From: an uncultured Woeseiaceae bacterium
Lineage (GTDB): Bacteria; Pseudomonadota; Gammaproteobacteria; Steroidobacterales; Woeseiaceae
DNA length: 49,558 nucleotides
NCBI GenBank assembly: GCA_905480215.1
Contig: CAJQPL010000023.1
Location: forward strand, 1 to 49,558
Direction of reading: 5' to 3'
Each line of letters opens with the position of its first letter. Position 1 is the first letter of the stretch. Below the pieces are notes generated by a model. The model worked only from the letters and a program-made list of their open reading frames with translations. It was not told where the DNA came from and did not search any database. Both the position numbers and the translations under genes were made by a program. This document shows, in pieces, positions 47,092 through 49,558 of the stretch.

Positions 47092-47117
47092 AAAGCCCAC
47101 CTTTGTGTGGGCTTTTT
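47092..47117 (+). terminator. Rho-independent terminator of tRNA-Asn
   Basis: Perfect 9-bp stem AAAGCCCAC/GTGGGCTTT (47092-47100, 47107-47115) with a 6-nt loop and a five-T tail (47113-47117). In minus orientation it also has an A/T flank and could help end the peptidase transcript. Confidence 0.85.
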
Positions 47118-47195
47118 CTGTTTTGGATCTTCCAGAACCACTACGTGACTGGCGCAGGTTGGCTGCGACTAGCAAACCGATTGCAACGTTGTTCT

Positions 47196-48599
47196 TCACT
47201 TCGTCGCCGCGATCTCAATAACAACGTTCCAAAGATACTGTACAAGTCCAATAAACGCTTCCTCAGAAATACGCTCGTTGTCACCGTGCGCACCGAAGCC
47301 ACTATTAATCTCATCGACTGAACGAGCTGGCCCAATTCCATAGGCTTGTACTCCCATCGCTCTGACCTGCGCCATATCGGTAGCACCAGTTCCCATGGTA
47401 GGCAGGACAGTCGCGTTTGGATACATTCTCAATGCGACGTTCTCCAGGGTCTGAAACATTTCATTGTCGATTTGCGACGGCGCTGCGGCAGGTCGGTAAA
47501 TTTTCTCCGGAATAATTTCGACACGTGGATCATCAATTACTGCGGACAATTTTGCGTAAAATTCGTCAACACTTTCGTCCGGCAACATGCGTATATCCAG
47601 AATCGCACTGGCCTCGGATGGAATGACGTTTTTGCGAAATCCGGCATCCACGACAGTGGGCGTTACTGAAGTACGAGAGATGGAATAGTGGTACGGATAA
47701 TTTTCGAGAAAATGCTGTTGAATGGCGTCCCTTAACTCGGGATTCTCAACATTATTGTAACGATGCGCGTCTTCTTCTTCTGAAATCTCGGCAAGTCGTT
47801 GGAAGTAAGCTCGAGTCGTGTCGTTGAACCTGACTTCCGTCTGCCAAGATCCGGCCTTTGCGACTGCGGTAGCAAGTATCAATACAGCATTCTCCAAGGT
47901 TGGTCTTGAGCCGTGGCTGGGCTTGCCACGTGCAACCAGCGTCACCCGCCGCGGCAGTTTCTCAGTCGTCCCGATACCCACTCTCATAACGATGTTGTCT
48001 TCAATTACATTTTGCCCCCCTTCAGCCAGGCAGTACTCAGCATCAATAGCGTCAAAGTGCTTCTCCACCATAAAGTTGATGCCAACTTCGGGGGTGCCTT
48101 CTTCGCCCGATTCTGCCAACAAGATGACGTCACGATCCAATTCCACGCCGTGTCGCTTCAACAGCTTGATAACCATTAAAGCTGCGGCCAGATTGTCCTT
48201 GTCGTCAAGAGTGCCACGGCCATAAACAAAGCCATCCTGGCGTAAACCGCTAAATGGGTCTGCGTACCATTTTTCACGCTGCACACCAACAACATCGGTG
48301 TGGCCCATTAACAAAATAGGTCGTTTCGAGCCATTGCCTTTGATTCGGGCAACTAAGTTGGCTCGGGACTGTTCCAGAGCGTACCTCTTTGATGAAATTC
48401 CTTCGATCTGCAGTACTTCCTCCAGGTACTTGACGACCTCGGTTTCATTGCCCGGCGGGTTCGACGTGTCTATTTGAACAAGCTCGACGAGGTGTCCAAT
48501 AGACTCGGCCCCAACTGCCTGCCAATCGATCAAGTAAGACTGCTGCGCGTTGGTAATAGCACTCGAGAACAGGAATAAAATCAGTAAAATCAATCTCAT
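47196..48599 (-). CDS. Exported M20/M25/M40-family metallopeptidase
   Basis: A 467-residue zinc hydrolase with signal peptide LILLILFLFSSAITNAQQ, so periplasmic or secreted. Di-zinc ligands in the family pattern: His in LMGHTDVVGV, bridging Asp in YGRGTLDDKDNLAA, catalytic Glu pair in LLAESGEEGTPEVG, Glu in CLAEGGQ and a C-terminal His in GFGAHGDNERISEE. The dimerisation domain lies between (RGKPSHGSRPTLENAV). Close relatives are carboxypeptidase- or aminoacylase-like, cleaving small peptides or N-acyl amino acids; the substrate is not known. It is monocistronic, facing away from galU. Confidence 0.9.
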   Translation of the reverse strand: MRLILLILFLFSSAITNAQQSYLIDWQAVGAESIGHLVELVQIDTSNPPGNETEVVKYLEEVLQIEGISSKRYALEQSRANLVARIKGNGSKRPILLMGHTDVVGVQREKWYADPFSGLRQDGFVYGRGTLDDKDNLAAALMVIKLLKRHGVELDRDVILLAESGEEGTPEVGINFMVEKHFDAIDAEYCLAEGGQNVIEDNIVMRVGIGTTEKLPRRVTLVARGKPSHGSRPTLENAVLILATAVAKAGSWQTEVRFNDTTRAYFQRLAEISEEEDAHRYNNVENPELRDAIQQHFLENYPYHYSISRTSVTPTVVDAGFRKNVIPSEASAILDIRMLPDESVDEFYAKLSAVIDDPRVEIIPEKIYRPAAAPSQIDNEMFQTLENVALRMYPNATVLPTMGTGATDMAQVRAMGVQAYGIGPARSVDEINSGFGAHGDNERISEEAFIGLVQYLWNVVIEIAATK

Positions 48600-48783
48600 A
48601 TGGGATGTCGTTTTAGGTTCGGGTAGGAGGAATGTTCGATTCTAGCGCAATTTGGCCGCAACCTAGCTACGATCCGATGAGTAACGTCATGCGATCAATG
48701 CAGCAGTCAGTGACTGACAGCGTAATCGTTATGATAGTTGCTTTGCTTACTGCTTTTCTGAATCAGAAAGTCGTCTGAGAATC

Positions 48784-49558
48784 CTAGACCGAAAATAGTC
48801 CTTTGAGGTGCGCTCGGAGACTCTCGCCCGTATCAGGATGTTCCAATCCATAGGCTACGGTTGCCTGCAAGTATCCGAGCTTGCTGCCACAGTCGTAGCG
48901 CACGCCGTCAAACGAATAGGCGTAGACCGGCGATTCATCCAGCAATGCCGCAATTCCGTCGGTCAGTTGAATCTCACCGCCGGCGCCTTTCCCGATGTTT
49001 TGAAGCTTGTCGAAAATACTGCCCGAAAGCAGGTAGCGGCCGACCACGGCTGAGTCAGAGGGCGCATCTTCAGGCGCCGGTTTCTCGACAATTTGCGTGA
49101 TTCGGCTTCTATTGGCCGGGTCAACGGCAACGATTCCGTAGTTCGACGTACTCTCGTGTGGCACCGTTTCGACCGCCACAACGCTGCCACCATGCTCGGC
49201 ATGTTCCTGTGCCATTTGCGTCAGGCAGCCCGGTGAACCGGCGATCAAATCATCAGCGAGATGCACGAAAAATGGTTCGTCGCCAACCGCTGGCCGTGCG
49301 CACAATACCGCATGGCCTAGACCCAATGGTTTACCTTGGCGAATGTAGATGCAAGACACACCCGGCGGAACGATGTCCCGAATAGTTTGCAGCAGCTCAT
49401 CCTTGCCAGAATCAGTTAGCGCCTGTTCAAGTTCCGCGTCGGTATCAAAATGGTCCTCGATCGCACGTTTGGAACTGCCGGTTACGAACACCAGCTTGGT
49501 TGCGCCGGCATCGATCGCCTCTTCTACTGCGTATTGAATGAGCGGCTTGTCAACGATC
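48784..49558 (-). CDS. galU: UTP--glucose-1-phosphate uridylyltransferase (5' end outside the window)
   Basis: Makes UDP-glucose for envelope polysaccharides. The frame is open to the right edge, so the N-terminus with the GxGTR nucleotide loop is missing; about 258 residues (of about 290) are present, beginning [27 protein letters not shown]. Family signatures: [88 protein letters not shown] and [21 protein letters not shown]. These separate it from RfbA-type thymidylyltransferases. Confidence 0.94.
   Translation of the reverse strand, partial: IVDKPLIQYAVEEAIDAGATKLVFVTGSSKRAIEDHFDTDAELEQALTDSGKDELLQTIRDIVPPGVSCIYIRQGKPLGLGHAVLCARPAVGDEPFFVHLADDLIAGSPGCLTQMAQEHAEHGGSVVAVETVPHESTSNYGIVAVDPANRSRITQIVEKPAPEDAPSDSAVVGRYLLSGSIFDKLQNIGKGAGGEIQLTDGIAALLDESPVYAYSFDGVRYDCGSKLGYLQATVAYGLEHPDTGESLRAHLKGLFSV

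Overview
The window looks like a chromosomal segment of a free-living gammaproteobacterium outside the Enterobacterales, plausibly Woeseiales- or Xanthomonadales-related. The clues are the infC-rpmI-rplT-pheS-pheT-ihfA-merR-tRNA-Pro block, a fused aspartate kinase/diaminopimelate decarboxylase, a DUF3450-ExbB-ExbB-ExbD-ExbD-TonB-TPR operon, a DUF6491 lipoprotein, and an AddAB-like helicase/nuclease pair. The taxonomic placement is inference from gene content. No phage, IS element, CRISPR array or defence island was seen; almost everything is housekeeping metabolism, translation and envelope energy transduction.

Layout. 1-5707 (minus): alaA, an AddB-like nuclease and an AddA-like UvrD helicase (cut by the left edge) in a tight operon. 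5817-6373: DUF6491 lipoprotein with its terminator. 6635-8325 (plus): etfB-etfA, facing a Prx5-type peroxiredoxin and a putidaredoxin-type ferredoxin on minus. 9181-14916 (minus): a TonB2-like energy-transduction operon. 15472-21335 (plus): ilvC-leuA-leuC-leuD-leuB, preceded by a leucine-rich leader peptide and a textbook terminator/antiterminator pair. 21348-22824 (minus): metB behind a SAM-I (S-box) riboswitch that has its own promoter. 22904-27508 (minus): lysAC and ilvD. 27577-32343 (minus): a membrane-anchored Ser/Thr kinase with a Calx-beta-like region, an FAD-linked oxidase and a threonine/serine dehydratase. 32461-33699 (plus): a degenerate class III cyclase-like protein. 33692-37822 (minus): an RND efflux adaptor and permease, the permease broken by one in-frame TAA. 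37851-43559 (minus): tRNA-Pro, merR, ihfA, pheT, pheS, rplT, rpmI, infC, tRNA-Val. 43670-46952: divergent uvrB and an aspartate aminotransferase. 47008-49558: tRNA-Asn, an exported M20 peptidase and a 5'-truncated galU.

How it works together. The amino-acid genes cover leucine, shared branched-chain steps (IlvC, IlvD, a threonine dehydratase), methionine (MetB) and lysine/aspartate-family entry (LysAC). At least two, and possibly three, of these units appear to be controlled by RNA in the 5' leader: Leu attenuation for ilvC-leuACDB, SAM sensing for metB, and an unexplained terminator just upstream of lysAC. Acetolactate synthase, thrS and a TolC partner for the RND pump are not in the window. 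The most rewarding items are the leader/attenuator at 15508-15634, the riboswitch at 22646-22786, the AUC-started infC with a 13-bp tandem repeat at its stop codon, the nonsense codon in the RND permease, and two poorly characterised signalling proteins.
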